64,000 nucleotides of DNA, from contig CAVRNR010000020.1 of the NCBI GenBank assembly GCA_963722575.1, forward strand, positions 248,001 to 312,000, written 5' to 3'. Numbering within the stretch: the first letter of the stretch is position 1; each line of letters begins with the position of its first letter. The stretch comes from Fen-178 sp963722575. GTDB lineage: Bacteria > Acidobacteriota > Terriglobia > Bryobacterales > Bryobacteraceae. The translations under genes were made by a program, and so were the position numbers. Positions 26,071-35,012 of the stretch are shown here, one piece after another. The notes beneath the pieces are model-generated. The model was given only the letters and a program-made list of their open reading frames with translations. It was not told the DNA's origin and did not search any database.

Positions 26071-26437
26071 CACCAATGTTCTGGTTCGGCTCATCACGCG
26101 CGACGATGCCCGGCAAGCCGCACTCGCCGACGCCTTCGTCGAGAAAGGGGCTTGGGTATCGATTCTCGTGCTGGCCGAAGCCACCTGGGTCCTGGCAACC
26201 GTGTACGAACGGAACGCCGCCGGCCTGGCCACCGCCGTCGAAATGCTGCTGAATCACAAGGACCTGACACTCCAGGATTCCGACGCGGTGGCGACGGCGC
26301 TCGATCTTTTCCGGTCCCGGCCGGCCCTGGGTTTCTCCGATTGCCTGATGCTGCAACTTGCCGGGAAGGCCGGCCATCTGCCACTGGGCACGTTTGACCG
26401 CGGCCTCGGCAAGATCGAGGGAACTCAGAAGCTGTAG
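26057..26437 (+). CDS. vapC: VapC-type PIN-domain toxin RNase
   Basis: A 126-residue PIN domain. The acidic metal-binding residues are visible: Asp in AVDTNVLVRL (residue 5), Glu in LAEATWVL (about 42), Asp in GFSDCLM (about 96) and Asp in LGTFDRGL (about 114). VapC toxins cleave tRNA or rRNA when freed from VapB. All catalytic positions look intact, so the toxin is probably active. It converges on the OprB-like porin gene with only 3 bp between stops. Confidence 0.88.
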   Translation: MRAVDTNVLVRLITRDDARQAALADAFVEKGAWVSILVLAEATWVLATVYERNAAGLATAVEMLLNHKDLTLQDSDAVATALDLFRSRPALGFSDCLMLQLAGKAGHLPLGTFDRGLGKIEGTQKL

Positions 26438-26440
26438 CCC

Positions 26441-27754
26441 CTACCGCCCCCACTCCACGTGCAGGCGCAGCGCGCCGATCCATACCGGACCGCGGTCGCG
26501 GTTGAAGGCCGGGTTGTTGGCGTGCTGCAGGTCGATGGTGGCGAAGACACCGGGCATCACCCGCGCGCTGTAATAGCTTTCCGAGACGTACTCGGGTCCG
26601 TAGCGGAGCGCGCCGTCGCCGATCAGAAAATCCAGGCCGCCGCGCGCGAGGTATTGGGCGTGGACAGCGGAAAGTCCGCTCACGATCAGCGCGCTGGCCG
26701 CGGTATCGTGCGGCCGCTTCCATCGCGCGCCGCCCACCGACACGCCCACTGTGGCCAGCCGGTCGATGGCGGTGAAAGCGAAGCTCTCGGTCTTGCCGTC
26801 GTTCCATCCCAGCCGTCCGAACACGCCAACGTCCTTCGCCAGCTCCTGCTCCACATTCAGGCCGAAGCCGTATTTCAGCGTGCCGGGACGCCGCGTGGCA
26901 GTCACGTCCGGCTTCGCGCCGCTCTGTTCGGCGAGATCGATGGCCTCCGCATAGGTCCCCATCCGCGCGTGGTTCTGGTAGCTCAGAACGCGGATGGCGC
27001 CATCATGGCCGCCGGGCTTCACGCGCACCTCGCCTTCGAAAGCATCGCCGCGGTCGCGCAGCACGCGGCGGTCGAAGCGCAGGCCGTTGGCGACGGTCGG
27101 CATGGCCGCGCTGGCATACCGCAGCGACCAGCGCCGCGTATGGAATTCGTGCACCCAGCCCCAGGTATAGCCGTGGGTATCGGCCGGGTAGTCCCACGCG
27201 CCGTTGTACATGATGGCCCAGCCCATGAACTGCGTCCGCGGGTCGTGCGTGTACTTGTTGTTGTCGAAGAAGTCCGTCACGGTAAACCGGCCGATAGTCA
27301 CCGAATAGCGGGTCATGGGCCGGCTCCCGGCGAGCTGGTTTTCGTCGCTCGAGAAGAATTCGCGCGCGTCGCCGAATCCGAAATCCTGGGTCACATACAG
27401 CCGCGCCAGGTATAGTTTGGGAGCGGCCGTTTCTACGCGCGGCATTTCGCCATTGGGGAAGTCGGCTATTCCGTTGGTGCCGCTAAAGCCCCGGCCGCCA
27501 GCCAACTCGGGGTCGAAATAGACTTGCGTGTTGCGCGGCAACTGCCATCCGAAGTAAAGCGTGGAGGTGAGCGAAGCCTCGGCTTCGGGATGGCCCTGCA
27601 AGCTGAGAGCGTCCGCGTACGGAGAGTTGAAGCCGCCGTGATACTGGCCGATGGAGGTGGCCTGAAAATGTAGGCTCCATTTCTCCGGCTGCGCGGGATC
27701 CTGTGCGGATAACCGCAAAGCGGCGGCAAAAACCAGGATGGCGCAGGTTCGCAT
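26441..27754 (-). CDS. OprB-family carbohydrate-type outer-membrane porin
   Basis: A 437-residue barrel with a signal peptide (MRTCAILVFAAALRLSA). Typical OprB blocks are WSLHFQATSIGQYHGGFNSPY, ASLTSTLYFGWQLPRNTQVYFDPEL, a central TIGRFTVTDFFDNN motif, GMLN-like FGLNVEQEL, and YYSARVMPGVFATIDLQHANNPAFN. The family usually admits sugars or other small solutes by diffusion. It follows the RND pump gene after 6 bp in the same direction, suggesting that it belongs to the efflux operon although it is not a TolC-like outer-membrane factor. Confidence 0.8.
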   Translation of the reverse strand: MRTCAILVFAAALRLSAQDPAQPEKWSLHFQATSIGQYHGGFNSPYADALSLQGHPEAEASLTSTLYFGWQLPRNTQVYFDPELAGGRGFSGTNGIADFPNGEMPRVETAAPKLYLARLYVTQDFGFGDAREFFSSDENQLAGSRPMTRYSVTIGRFTVTDFFDNNKYTHDPRTQFMGWAIMYNGAWDYPADTHGYTWGWVHEFHTRRWSLRYASAAMPTVANGLRFDRRVLRDRGDAFEGEVRVKPGGHDGAIRVLSYQNHARMGTYAEAIDLAEQSGAKPDVTATRRPGTLKYGFGLNVEQELAKDVGVFGRLGWNDGKTESFAFTAIDRLATVGVSVGGARWKRPHDTAASALIVSGLSAVHAQYLARGGLDFLIGDGALRYGPEYVSESYYSARVMPGVFATIDLQHANNPAFNRDRGPVWIGALRLHVEWGR

Positions 27755-27760
27755 CCCTTT

Positions 27761-30700
27761 TCAGGTTGGCAGATTTTCCGCGGGCCTCGAAGCTGCGGCG
27801 CGGCGCCGTTCCACGATGTAGTACATGGCGGGAATCACAGAAAGCGTCAGCACCAGCGTGGAGCACAACCCGCCGAGCACAACCGTGGCCAGCGGACGCT
27901 GTATGTCCGAACCGATGCCAGTGGCCAGCGCGGCCGGCGCCATCCCGAGCATGGCCACCATGATCAGGATCAAAATCTGCCGGAATTGAATCCGGGCGCC
28001 TTCGACGACAGCCTCCTCCAGCGGCAATCCCTTCTCGCGCCGCTGCCGGTTCATCTGCGAAATATACAGCACCCCGCTCATCACGGCTACGCCGAACAGG
28101 GAGATGAAGCCGACGGCCGCCGAAACACTCAAATTGATGCCGCGCAGGTACAGCGCCAGCACCCCGCCCGCGGCCGAAAAGGGCACGTTCAGCAGCGCCA
28201 GGCCGGCATACGTGGCCGAGTGGAAAGCCCAGAACAACAGGGCGAAGATGATGGCCACGGTGACCGGCATGATGAAATACAGACGGCGGCGGGCGCGGTC
28301 GAGGTTTTCGAATTGCCCTCCCCACTCGAATTCGTATCCCTTCTGCAAGCGGATATTGCGCCGCATGACCTGCTGGGCTTCGGCCACAAAGCTGCCCTGG
28401 TCGCGCCCCCGGATGTTGGTACGCACCGTGATCTCCCTCCGGTTCTCGCGCCGGGCGATCATGCTGGCGCCATCGACCACGTGAATGTCGGCCAACTGGG
28501 AGAGCGGCACGCGTTCGCCTGCCGGCGCGTGCACCAGGATGTCTCCGATGGCGGACGCGTCGACGCGAGCTTCCGGAACATAGCGCGCGGCGATGTCAAA
28601 CTGGCGATCGCCCTCGAACTTGACGCTCAGGGGTTTCCCCCCAAGGGCCATATCGATCAGGTCCTGCACGTCCTCGATGTTGATGGCGTAACGCGCCAGG
28701 GCCTGGCGATCGACGTCGATGCGGAGTTGCGGCTGGTCCGCCTCCTGTTCGATGCTGGTGTCGGCGGCGCCGCGAATCCCGCGCAAGAGGCCCAGACACT
28801 GAAGCGCGTATTGCCGGAGGGTCTTCAAGTCGGGGCCGCTGACAATAACCGCCAGATCGGCGGAAGAACCGGTGACGGCCTCGGTCACCATGTCGATGAT
28901 GGGTTGCGTGAAGTTGAAGTTGGCGCCCGGGATGTGCTCGCTAAGCCGCCGGGAAAGCTCCGCCACCAAGTCTTTCTTGACTTTTCCGCGCGGCCACTCG
29001 GAATAGGGCCGCAGGGTCACCAGCAGTTCGATGCGATTGGGGCCGAACGGGTCCGTGCCCTCTTCCACCCGGCCGCTCTGCGAGCCGACGTGAAGCACCT
29101 CGGGGGACTGGCGGATGAGACGGCGCATGTCGGAAGCGATTTCGGCGGTCTTGTAGAGCGATGTGCCGGCCGGCAGGTTGGACCGGATCCAGATGACACC
29201 CTCGTCCAACTGCGGCAGGAATTCGGTGCCCAAATTGGCTCCCACGGCGAGCACTCCGGCCGTGACGGCGCAGGCGGCCAGCGTAAACAGCCAGGGGTGA
29301 TCGACGACGCGCTTCATGTCCCGTCCATAGCGGTCGATCATCCAAGCCAGCACCGGATTCCGCCAGACCTTCGCCCCATCCTTGAAGAGATAAGTGGCCA
29401 GCACGGGAACCACCGTGGTGGTGAACAGCAGCGAACCAAGCAGCGCGGAGCACACCGTAAATGCCATGGGAGTGAACAACCGCCGCTCCACCCGCTCCAG
29501 CGTGAACAGGGGCAGATAGGCCGAAATCAGGATCGCCAGGGAGAACAGAATGGGCCGCTCGATCTCAATCGCCGCACCACGGATCACGTCGAAGGCGCTG
29601 GCTCTCCCGATCTTGCCCGTGGAGAGCTGGCGCACGATGTATTCCACCATGACCAGCGTGCCGTCCACGATGATGCCGAAGTCGAGCGCTCCCAGGCTCA
29701 GCAGGCTGGCATGAATTCCGTAAAGATACATGCAAAGGAAAGCAAACAGCAGGGAGAGCGGGATCACGATGGCGGTGAGCACAGCGGCCCGCATGCTCCC
29801 CAGGAAGAAGAACAGCACCAGGAAGACGATCGTCAGGCCTTCGAGCAGCGTGTGGGAGACTGTGTTCAGGGTGTTATTGACCAGATCCGTGCGGTCATAG
29901 ATGGGACGAATGCGGACCCCGGCCGGGAGACGCGTGGAATTGAGATCCTCGACGGCGCTCTTGATGCGCTTGAGCACCTCGCTGGGGTTCTCGCCGCGGC
30001 GCACTACTACGAGGCCTTCGAGACCCCCGCTTTCGGAATCGAGCCCGTAAATGCCGTTTTGGGGGCTCTTGGGACCGATCCTCACGCGGCCAATATCGCG
30101 GATGAGGACCGGCGCGCCGTTGCTGGCGCTGAGGACGATGTTCTCGATGTCGGTGGTGGAATCCACCAGGCCTACCCCGCGCACGACCATGGATTGCTGC
30201 TGGTTGTCCACCAGGGCCCCGCCGGCGTTCTGGTTGTTGGCGCGGACCGCCGCGGCGATCTGCGAGATCGTCATGTTGTACTTCTCGAGCTTGAGCGGGT
30301 CGACTTCGATTTGATACTGCTTGAAGAGGCCGCCGAAGGTTTCGACGTCGCCCACGCCGTCTTCCTGGAAGAAACGAGGGGTAATCACCCAGTCCTGGAG
30401 CTCGCGCAATTCCATGGCACTGTGGCCGGGGCCTTCGAGCACGTAGCGGTACACCTCGCCCGCCGGCGTGATCAGCGGTTCCATCTCGCAATCGGCGCCA
30501 TCGGGAAGGTTGACGTCGCGCAGCCTTTCCAGCGCGACCTGGCGCGCAAAGTAGTCGTCGGTGCCATAGGCGAAGGTCAACTCAACGTCGGAGAGGCCGT
30601 AGATGCTGCGCGAACGCCGCGCGATGACGCCGGGCAGGCCGTTCATGGCGCGCTCAATCGGAATGCTGACCTGCTGCTCCATCTCTTCGGCGGAATGGCC

Positions 30701-30862
30701 CGGAAACTGGGTGATGAACACCACCTGGGTGTCCGAAGGGTCGGGATAGGCTTCGATCTTCAGTTGCAGGAAGGCCCATAAACCCAAAGCCGCGACGGCA
30801 ATAGTGAGAAAAATGACCAGCAGCCGCTGCCGCAGCGCGCTGGAGATCAGGCGTTCGATCAT
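27761..30862 (-). CDS. Heavy-metal-type RND efflux transporter (CusA/CzcA family)
   Basis: A 1033-residue inner-membrane proton antiporter. It starts with the N-terminal TM (LLVIFLTIAVAALGLWAFLQL). The first periplasmic porter domains have VVFITQFPGHSAEEMEQQVSIP and RSRSIYGLSDVELTF, and the TM4 proton-relay helix is GALDFGIIVDGTLVMVEYIV. The second half begins at PWLFTLAACAVTAGVLAV and includes the large loop with LPQLDEGVIWIRSNLP. Length and motifs fit the HME subfamily exporting Cu, Ag, Co, Zn, Cd or Ni. The metal cannot be assigned from sequence alone. It overlaps the adaptor gene by 4 bp (ATGA). Confidence 0.9.
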   Translation of the reverse strand: MIERLISSALRQRLLVIFLTIAVAALGLWAFLQLKIEAYPDPSDTQVVFITQFPGHSAEEMEQQVSIPIERAMNGLPGVIARRSRSIYGLSDVELTFAYGTDDYFARQVALERLRDVNLPDGADCEMEPLITPAGEVYRYVLEGPGHSAMELRELQDWVITPRFFQEDGVGDVETFGGLFKQYQIEVDPLKLEKYNMTISQIAAAVRANNQNAGGALVDNQQQSMVVRGVGLVDSTTDIENIVLSASNGAPVLIRDIGRVRIGPKSPQNGIYGLDSESGGLEGLVVVRRGENPSEVLKRIKSAVEDLNSTRLPAGVRIRPIYDRTDLVNNTLNTVSHTLLEGLTIVFLVLFFFLGSMRAAVLTAIVIPLSLLFAFLCMYLYGIHASLLSLGALDFGIIVDGTLVMVEYIVRQLSTGKIGRASAFDVIRGAAIEIERPILFSLAILISAYLPLFTLERVERRLFTPMAFTVCSALLGSLLFTTTVVPVLATYLFKDGAKVWRNPVLAWMIDRYGRDMKRVVDHPWLFTLAACAVTAGVLAVGANLGTEFLPQLDEGVIWIRSNLPAGTSLYKTAEIASDMRRLIRQSPEVLHVGSQSGRVEEGTDPFGPNRIELLVTLRPYSEWPRGKVKKDLVAELSRRLSEHIPGANFNFTQPIIDMVTEAVTGSSADLAVIVSGPDLKTLRQYALQCLGLLRGIRGAADTSIEQEADQPQLRIDVDRQALARYAINIEDVQDLIDMALGGKPLSVKFEGDRQFDIAARYVPEARVDASAIGDILVHAPAGERVPLSQLADIHVVDGASMIARRENRREITVRTNIRGRDQGSFVAEAQQVMRRNIRLQKGYEFEWGGQFENLDRARRRLYFIMPVTVAIIFALLFWAFHSATYAGLALLNVPFSAAGGVLALYLRGINLSVSAAVGFISLFGVAVMSGVLYISQMNRQRREKGLPLEEAVVEGARIQFRQILILIMVAMLGMAPAALATGIGSDIQRPLATVVLGGLCSTLVLTLSVIPAMYYIVERRRAAASRPAENLPT

Positions 30863-32058
30863 GGAGCCACAGCCTCGGTGCGGAGCAGCATGACGCCGTC
30901 CACCACGATGCGCTCTCCGGCGGCCAGTCCGCTCATGGCGGGCAGCAGGCCTTCCTGGCGTTCGCCGGTGGTAATGGTCCGCTCACGAAACACACCGGGG
31001 CTCTCTTCCACGTAGACCACCGACCGGCCGCCCGTCTGGACCACGGCGGAAACCGGCACGGCGGGCTCCGGCACCGGCTCGTGGACGTGGTGAATCTGGC
31101 CGAACATGGCGGGCCGCAAGCGTCCGGAGGGGTTGGGGATCTCGGCATCCACCTTGATGGTGCGGGTCTGCGGGTCCACCGTGTCGGCGATGCGCATCAC
31201 GCGGGCGCGAAACTCCTCGCCGGGGTAGGCGGCAAACTCGGCGCGCACCGCCTCGCCAACCTGGATGTACCGGATCTTGGTTTCCGGCACCAACGCGGAC
31301 ATCCACACGGTGCGCAGGTCGGCGATGGTCATCAGGCTGGCGCTGGTATCGTTTCGATATTCGCCGGGGGCGACCGAAATCTCCATCACCTTGCCGCTGA
31401 TCGGTGCGCGCGCGAAGACCACCGAGGCGAGTTGCCCGGGTTCCAGACCGAGTGTCTTGAGGCGCTGCACGGCGGCGTCTGCCCCGGCTTGCGCCTCATC
31501 CAGATTGGCCTGCCCCTGCACGGCCTCGTTTTCCGCGGACTGCACCTCTTTGAGCGCCACCGCCCCGTGTTCGTTGAGCTCCCGCAGGCGCGCCAGATCC
31601 CGGTCGGACTTGAGCAGAGCCGACTTAGCCTGCCGGACCTGGGCCTGCGCCTGCGTCTGCGCGGCCAGAGCGGCGGCCGCGTCCGGACTCTCGATGGCGA
31701 CCACCGGCTGGCCTTCGGTGACCGAGTCGCCCAAATGCACCTGGACCTCGCGAATGCGGCCCGTCACGGGCATCAGCACGCGCGAGACGTGGCTGGGATT
31801 CATCTCCACTTCGCCGGGAGCGGTCACTTCCGCGAGCACGAAGCGGCCCATGGAGACCGGCGCTACGCGAATCCGGTCCAGCTTGGGGGAACCGGCCGGC
31901 AGGGTAATGCGGTCGCTGGGCGCGGTGCTCTCCGGCGGCGCTTTTCCGACGGCTGGCGCCGCCGCCACCCGACCGCTCTCTCCACAGCCGGCGAGCAGAA
32001 CGCAGCCGATCAGGACGGCGCAGAGGCCGGGTGGTGCCGGGATCGTTATGGGCCGCAC
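30859..32058 (-). CDS. RND efflux periplasmic adaptor (CusB/CzcB type)
   Basis: A 399-residue membrane-fusion protein with a lipoprotein-like N-terminus (CAVLIGCVLLAGCGESG, Cys about residue 25). It has a barrel-sandwich lipoyl half (VMPVTGRIREVQVHLGDSVTEGQPV), an Ala/Gln-rich alpha hairpin (about 125-200), the second lipoyl half (FARAPISGKVMEISVAPGE), and a beta-barrel and membrane-proximal domain ending GERIVVDGVMLLRTEA. It links the inner-membrane pump to an outer-membrane channel. The start is GTG 32058, with no Shine-Dalgarno sequence. Confidence 0.88.
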   Translation of the reverse strand: MRPITIPAPPGLCAVLIGCVLLAGCGESGRVAAAPAVGKAPPESTAPSDRITLPAGSPKLDRIRVAPVSMGRFVLAEVTAPGEVEMNPSHVSRVLMPVTGRIREVQVHLGDSVTEGQPVVAIESPDAAAALAAQTQAQAQVRQAKSALLKSDRDLARLRELNEHGAVALKEVQSAENEAVQGQANLDEAQAGADAAVQRLKTLGLEPGQLASVVFARAPISGKVMEISVAPGEYRNDTSASLMTIADLRTVWMSALVPETKIRYIQVGEAVRAEFAAYPGEEFRARVMRIADTVDPQTRTIKVDAEIPNPSGRLRPAMFGQIHHVHEPVPEPAVPVSAVVQTGGRSVVYVEESPGVFRERTITTGERQEGLLPAMSGLAAGERIVVDGVMLLRTEAVAP

Positions 32059-32180
32059 AAATTCAAGACTAGCAAAAGAGAGAATCGGTTACACGGATCT
32101 GAAAGACCCAAGAACGGAAAACCACCGGTGGCAAGGGGGCGCCCCGTGGGCCCGGCGCCGCTTGGCTATCATAAACTCAT

Positions 32181-34415
32181 ATGAAGCTTCCGTGGTGCGC
32201 CGCGCTGGCTGCCGCTTCTCTGTCCGCCCAGACCTTCGCCGGCGCGCCGGCGCTGGATGAAGCGATCAACCAGGCCATCGCACAAGACCGCCTGCCCGGC
32301 GCCGTTCTGGTGGTCGGGCACAACGGCCAGATCGTCTACCGCAAGGCCTACGGGAAGCGGGCGCTGGTTCCGCGGCCGGAGACCATGACCCTCGATACCA
32401 TCTTCGACTGCGCCTCCCTCACGAAAGTCATCGCCACCACGCCGTCTTTGATGAAGCTTTTCGAGCACGGCAAGTTCCGGTTGAACGACAAGGTCACCGA
32501 CTACATCCCCGAGTTCCAGGGAGGCAAAAGCGACATCACGCTGCGCGACCTGTTCACGCATTTCTCGGGTCTCCAGCCCGACGTGCCGCTCAAGCCGGAA
32601 TGGACCGGCTACGACACCGGCATCCGTCTGGCCTGCATTACCAAGCCCGCCGGCCCGCCGGGAGTGCGCTTCGTTTATAGCGACATTAATTTCATCCTGC
32701 TGGGCGAAATCGTTCACCGGCTGAGCGGCCAGATGCTCTCCGATTACGCGCGGCGGAACATCTTCCTGCCGCTGGGCATGAGGGATACCATGTTCCTGCC
32801 GCCGGCATCGCTCGTGCCGCGGATCGCGCCCACGGAGCGCGTCGACAAGACTTCGCCGCCATTGCGGGGCGTGGTTCACGACCCCTCCGCGCGGGCCATG
32901 GGCGGCGTGGCGGGGCACGCCGGCGTGTTCTCCACCGCCGCCGACCTGGCGCGCTTCTGCCAGATGATGCTCAACGGCGGCTCGCTCGATGGCGTCCGTC
33001 TCTTCAGCCCGCTCACGGTGGCCAAGTTCACCGAACCGCAAAGCCCGCCCGGCCAGCCCATCCTGCGCGGGCTGGGGTGGGACATCGACTCGCCCTACTC
33101 GGGCAACCGCGGCGAGCTGTTTCCCATTGGCTCGTACGGCCACACCGGTTTCACCGGCACTTCCATCTGGATCGACCCTTCGACCCAGAGCTACGTCATC
33201 CTGCTGGCCAACAGCGTGCACCCCGACGGGGGGCGGCCGGCGCTGACGCCGCTGCGCTCCAAGGTGGCGACCATCGTAGCCGCGGCGCTCGGCGCCGGTC
33301 ACAACGGCGCCACGCTCACTGGTCTCGATGTGCTGGCGGCGCAAGACTTTCAGCCGCTCCAGGGTAAGCATGTCGGCCTCATCACCAACCAAACCGGCGT
33401 GGACCGCCTGGGCCGCCGCAATGTCGACCTGATCCGCGCGGCGGGCGTTCCAGTGGTTGCACTGTTCTCGCCCGAGCACGGCCTCGAGGGCAGGGAAGAC
33501 CGCCCCGGCCTTCCCGACGTTACCGACGCCGCCTCCGGCATCAAGGTCTTCAGCCTATACGGCAAGACGCTGCGGCCAACGCCTGAGATGCTGCGCGGCA
33601 TCGACGCGCTGGTCTTCGATGTCCAGGACGTGGGCGCGCGCTTCTACACTTACGAGACCACCATGGCATACGCCATGGAAGCGGCGGCCAAGGCCGGTAT
33701 CCCGTACTACGTGCTCGACCGGCCAAACCCCATCACGGGGATGCACGTGGAAGGCCCGCTGCTGGACGCCGCCAACCAGTCGTTCGTGGGCTATTTTCCC
33801 GGCCTGCCGGTGCGCCACGGCATGACCATGGGCGAGCTCGCGCGCCTCTTCAACGCGGAGAACAAGATTGGCGCGGCGCTCACCGTGATCCAGATGGAGG
33901 GCTGGAACCGCGGCGACTGGTTCGACGATACGGGCCTCGCGTGGATCGACCCCTCGCCCAACCTGCGCAGCCTGAATGCCGCCACGCTGTACCCCGGCTT
34001 GTGCCTTCTGGAAGCTTCCAAAGGATACTCGGTGGGGCGGGGAACGGATTCCCCCTTCGAGCAGATCGGGGCCGATTTCATTGCCGGCCGCGAGCTGGCG
34101 GCGTATCTGAATCGCCGCGGAATTCCCGGCGTGCGCGTGTATCCCACGCGCGTGGGCGCGGTGGAGGGTGTGCGATTCGTCATCGTCAATCGCGATCTGC
34201 TGGATGCGACGCGCCTGGGCCTGGAAGTGGCGGCGGCGATAGCGAAGCTGTATCCGGGGAAGATCGATTTTTCGTTGGACAAGCTGCTGATTGGCAGCGC
34301 CGAGGCCATCCGCCAACTCCAGGCAGGCGACGACCCGCGCAGTATCCAGCAGGGCTTTCAGGATGCCGTGGCGGCGTTCGTCGGGATGCGCCAGCCCTAC
34401 CTGCTATACCGCTGA
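32181..34415 (+). CDS. Fusion of beta-lactamase-fold hydrolase and NamZ-type exo-N-acetylmuramidase
   Basis: A 744-residue exported protein with two domains. Residues about 20-375 are a serine beta-lactamase/esterase-fold hydrolase with the nucleophile motif SLTK (Ser79-Lys82), YSDINF (about 166) and GHTGFTG (about 320). Residues about 380-744 are a DUF1343 domain (GKHVGLITNQTGVDR, FSPEHGLEG, DVQDVGARFYTY, YYVLDRPNPITG). The DUF1343 family includes NamZ, which removes terminal MurNAc from peptidoglycan fragments. In Bacillus subtilis namZ is next to amiE, a beta-lactamase-fold MurNAc-L-Ala amidase; here both folds are in one chain. A TATCAT hexamer sits 8 nt before the ATG. Confidence 0.85.
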   Translation: MKLPWCAALAAASLSAQTFAGAPALDEAINQAIAQDRLPGAVLVVGHNGQIVYRKAYGKRALVPRPETMTLDTIFDCASLTKVIATTPSLMKLFEHGKFRLNDKVTDYIPEFQGGKSDITLRDLFTHFSGLQPDVPLKPEWTGYDTGIRLACITKPAGPPGVRFVYSDINFILLGEIVHRLSGQMLSDYARRNIFLPLGMRDTMFLPPASLVPRIAPTERVDKTSPPLRGVVHDPSARAMGGVAGHAGVFSTAADLARFCQMMLNGGSLDGVRLFSPLTVAKFTEPQSPPGQPILRGLGWDIDSPYSGNRGELFPIGSYGHTGFTGTSIWIDPSTQSYVILLANSVHPDGGRPALTPLRSKVATIVAAALGAGHNGATLTGLDVLAAQDFQPLQGKHVGLITNQTGVDRLGRRNVDLIRAAGVPVVALFSPEHGLEGREDRPGLPDVTDAASGIKVFSLYGKTLRPTPEMLRGIDALVFDVQDVGARFYTYETTMAYAMEAAAKAGIPYYVLDRPNPITGMHVEGPLLDAANQSFVGYFPGLPVRHGMTMGELARLFNAENKIGAALTVIQMEGWNRGDWFDDTGLAWIDPSPNLRSLNAATLYPGLCLLEASKGYSVGRGTDSPFEQIGADFIAGRELAAYLNRRGIPGVRVYPTRVGAVEGVRFVIVNRDLLDATRLGLEVAAAIAKLYPGKIDFSLDKLLIGSAEAIRQLQAGDDPRSIQQGFQDAVAAFVGMRQPYLLYR

Positions 34416-34417
34416 GA

Positions 34418-34597
34418 TCATCCTCCGGGAGAATCGTGCTGGCCGGTGCCGGCCAAGTCCTCGACTTTGGTGCCGATACGGTCAATGCGCTGCGGGATGG
34501 TGCCCCGCGCATCCATCTGATCTTCCGTGGCCCCGATGCCGGAATTCTTCCGTTCGTGGCTCTTCGGTGCTTCGACGGCCTGCGGTTCTTCTGGCAT
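34418..34597 (-). CDS. Candidate 59-aa leaderless small protein
   Basis: A short open frame, MPEEPQAVEAPKSHERK to GQHDSPGG, ends 3 bp from the stop of the converging NamZ fusion. The protein is hydrophilic, with no membrane segment, no Cys and many Glu/Asp/Lys/Arg; no family is recognised. Support comes from a good sigma70 promoter ending 5 nt before the ATG and the absence of any competing frame. There is no Shine-Dalgarno sequence, so translation would be leaderless. It could also be an untranslated transcript. Confidence 0.45.
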   Translation of the reverse strand: MPEEPQAVEAPKSHERKNSGIGATEDQMDARGTIPQRIDRIGTKVEDLAGTGQHDSPGG

Positions 34598-35012
34598 GGC
34601 TGATTATGGGAGCAGTCGGCGGTGAAAGTCAATGCGGGTGTGCCCCGGGCCTGCAAGCGATCTTCGACGCGGAGCCGCGGAGCCGCCTGACCACGGCAGG
34701 AGGGCCTTGCGGCACCTCGACCTGCAAGCGATCTTCGACGCGGAGCCGCGGAGCCGCGGAGAAAAACGCGGAGAAGAAGTTTGAGAAAAAGGACTGATGC
34801 GTGGGTTGACGCTGCATACCGCTGCCGGAGGTTCGAACGCGGAGCCAGCGGAGGATCCGACTCGGGATGCGGCCTTAGGTAGAGCGGCGGGTCTCAAAAG
34901 GATCCCGCCCCGTTATATCTTTCATTCTCTCCGCGTCTTACTCCGCGTCTTCGCGTCTCCGCGTCGAAATGGAACTCGACTCACTCGCATCGACTTCGCG
35001 GGCCGGAGTACT
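34598..35012. repeat. Gene-free stretch with exact 37-bp direct repeats and CGCGGAG-type low complexity
   Basis: This 415-bp stretch contains the promoter of the small ORF, then two identical 37-bp copies (34650-34686 and 34721-34757) ending in CGACGCGGAGCCGCGGAGCC. A degenerate complementary run of CTCCGCGTCT units lies at 34928-34968. The two kinds are inverted with respect to each other and could pair over about 200 nt. No other coding frame is convincing. The phosphatase gene converges on this stretch from the right. Confidence 0.6.
34603..34632 (-). promoter_or_regulatory. Sigma70-like promoter for the 59-aa small ORF
   Basis: On the minus strand, TTGACT (34627-34632) is followed by an 18-bp spacer and CATAAT (34603-34608). 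Each hexamer matches the consensus at 5 of 6 positions. The predicted start of transcription falls on the ATG at 34597. Confidence 0.5.

Noticed and set aside
27986..30781. 931-codon open frame on the plus strand
   Set aside because: It is antisense to the RND pump gene; Gly/Ala/Arg/His-rich with no domain. Long antisense frames are expected at this G+C.
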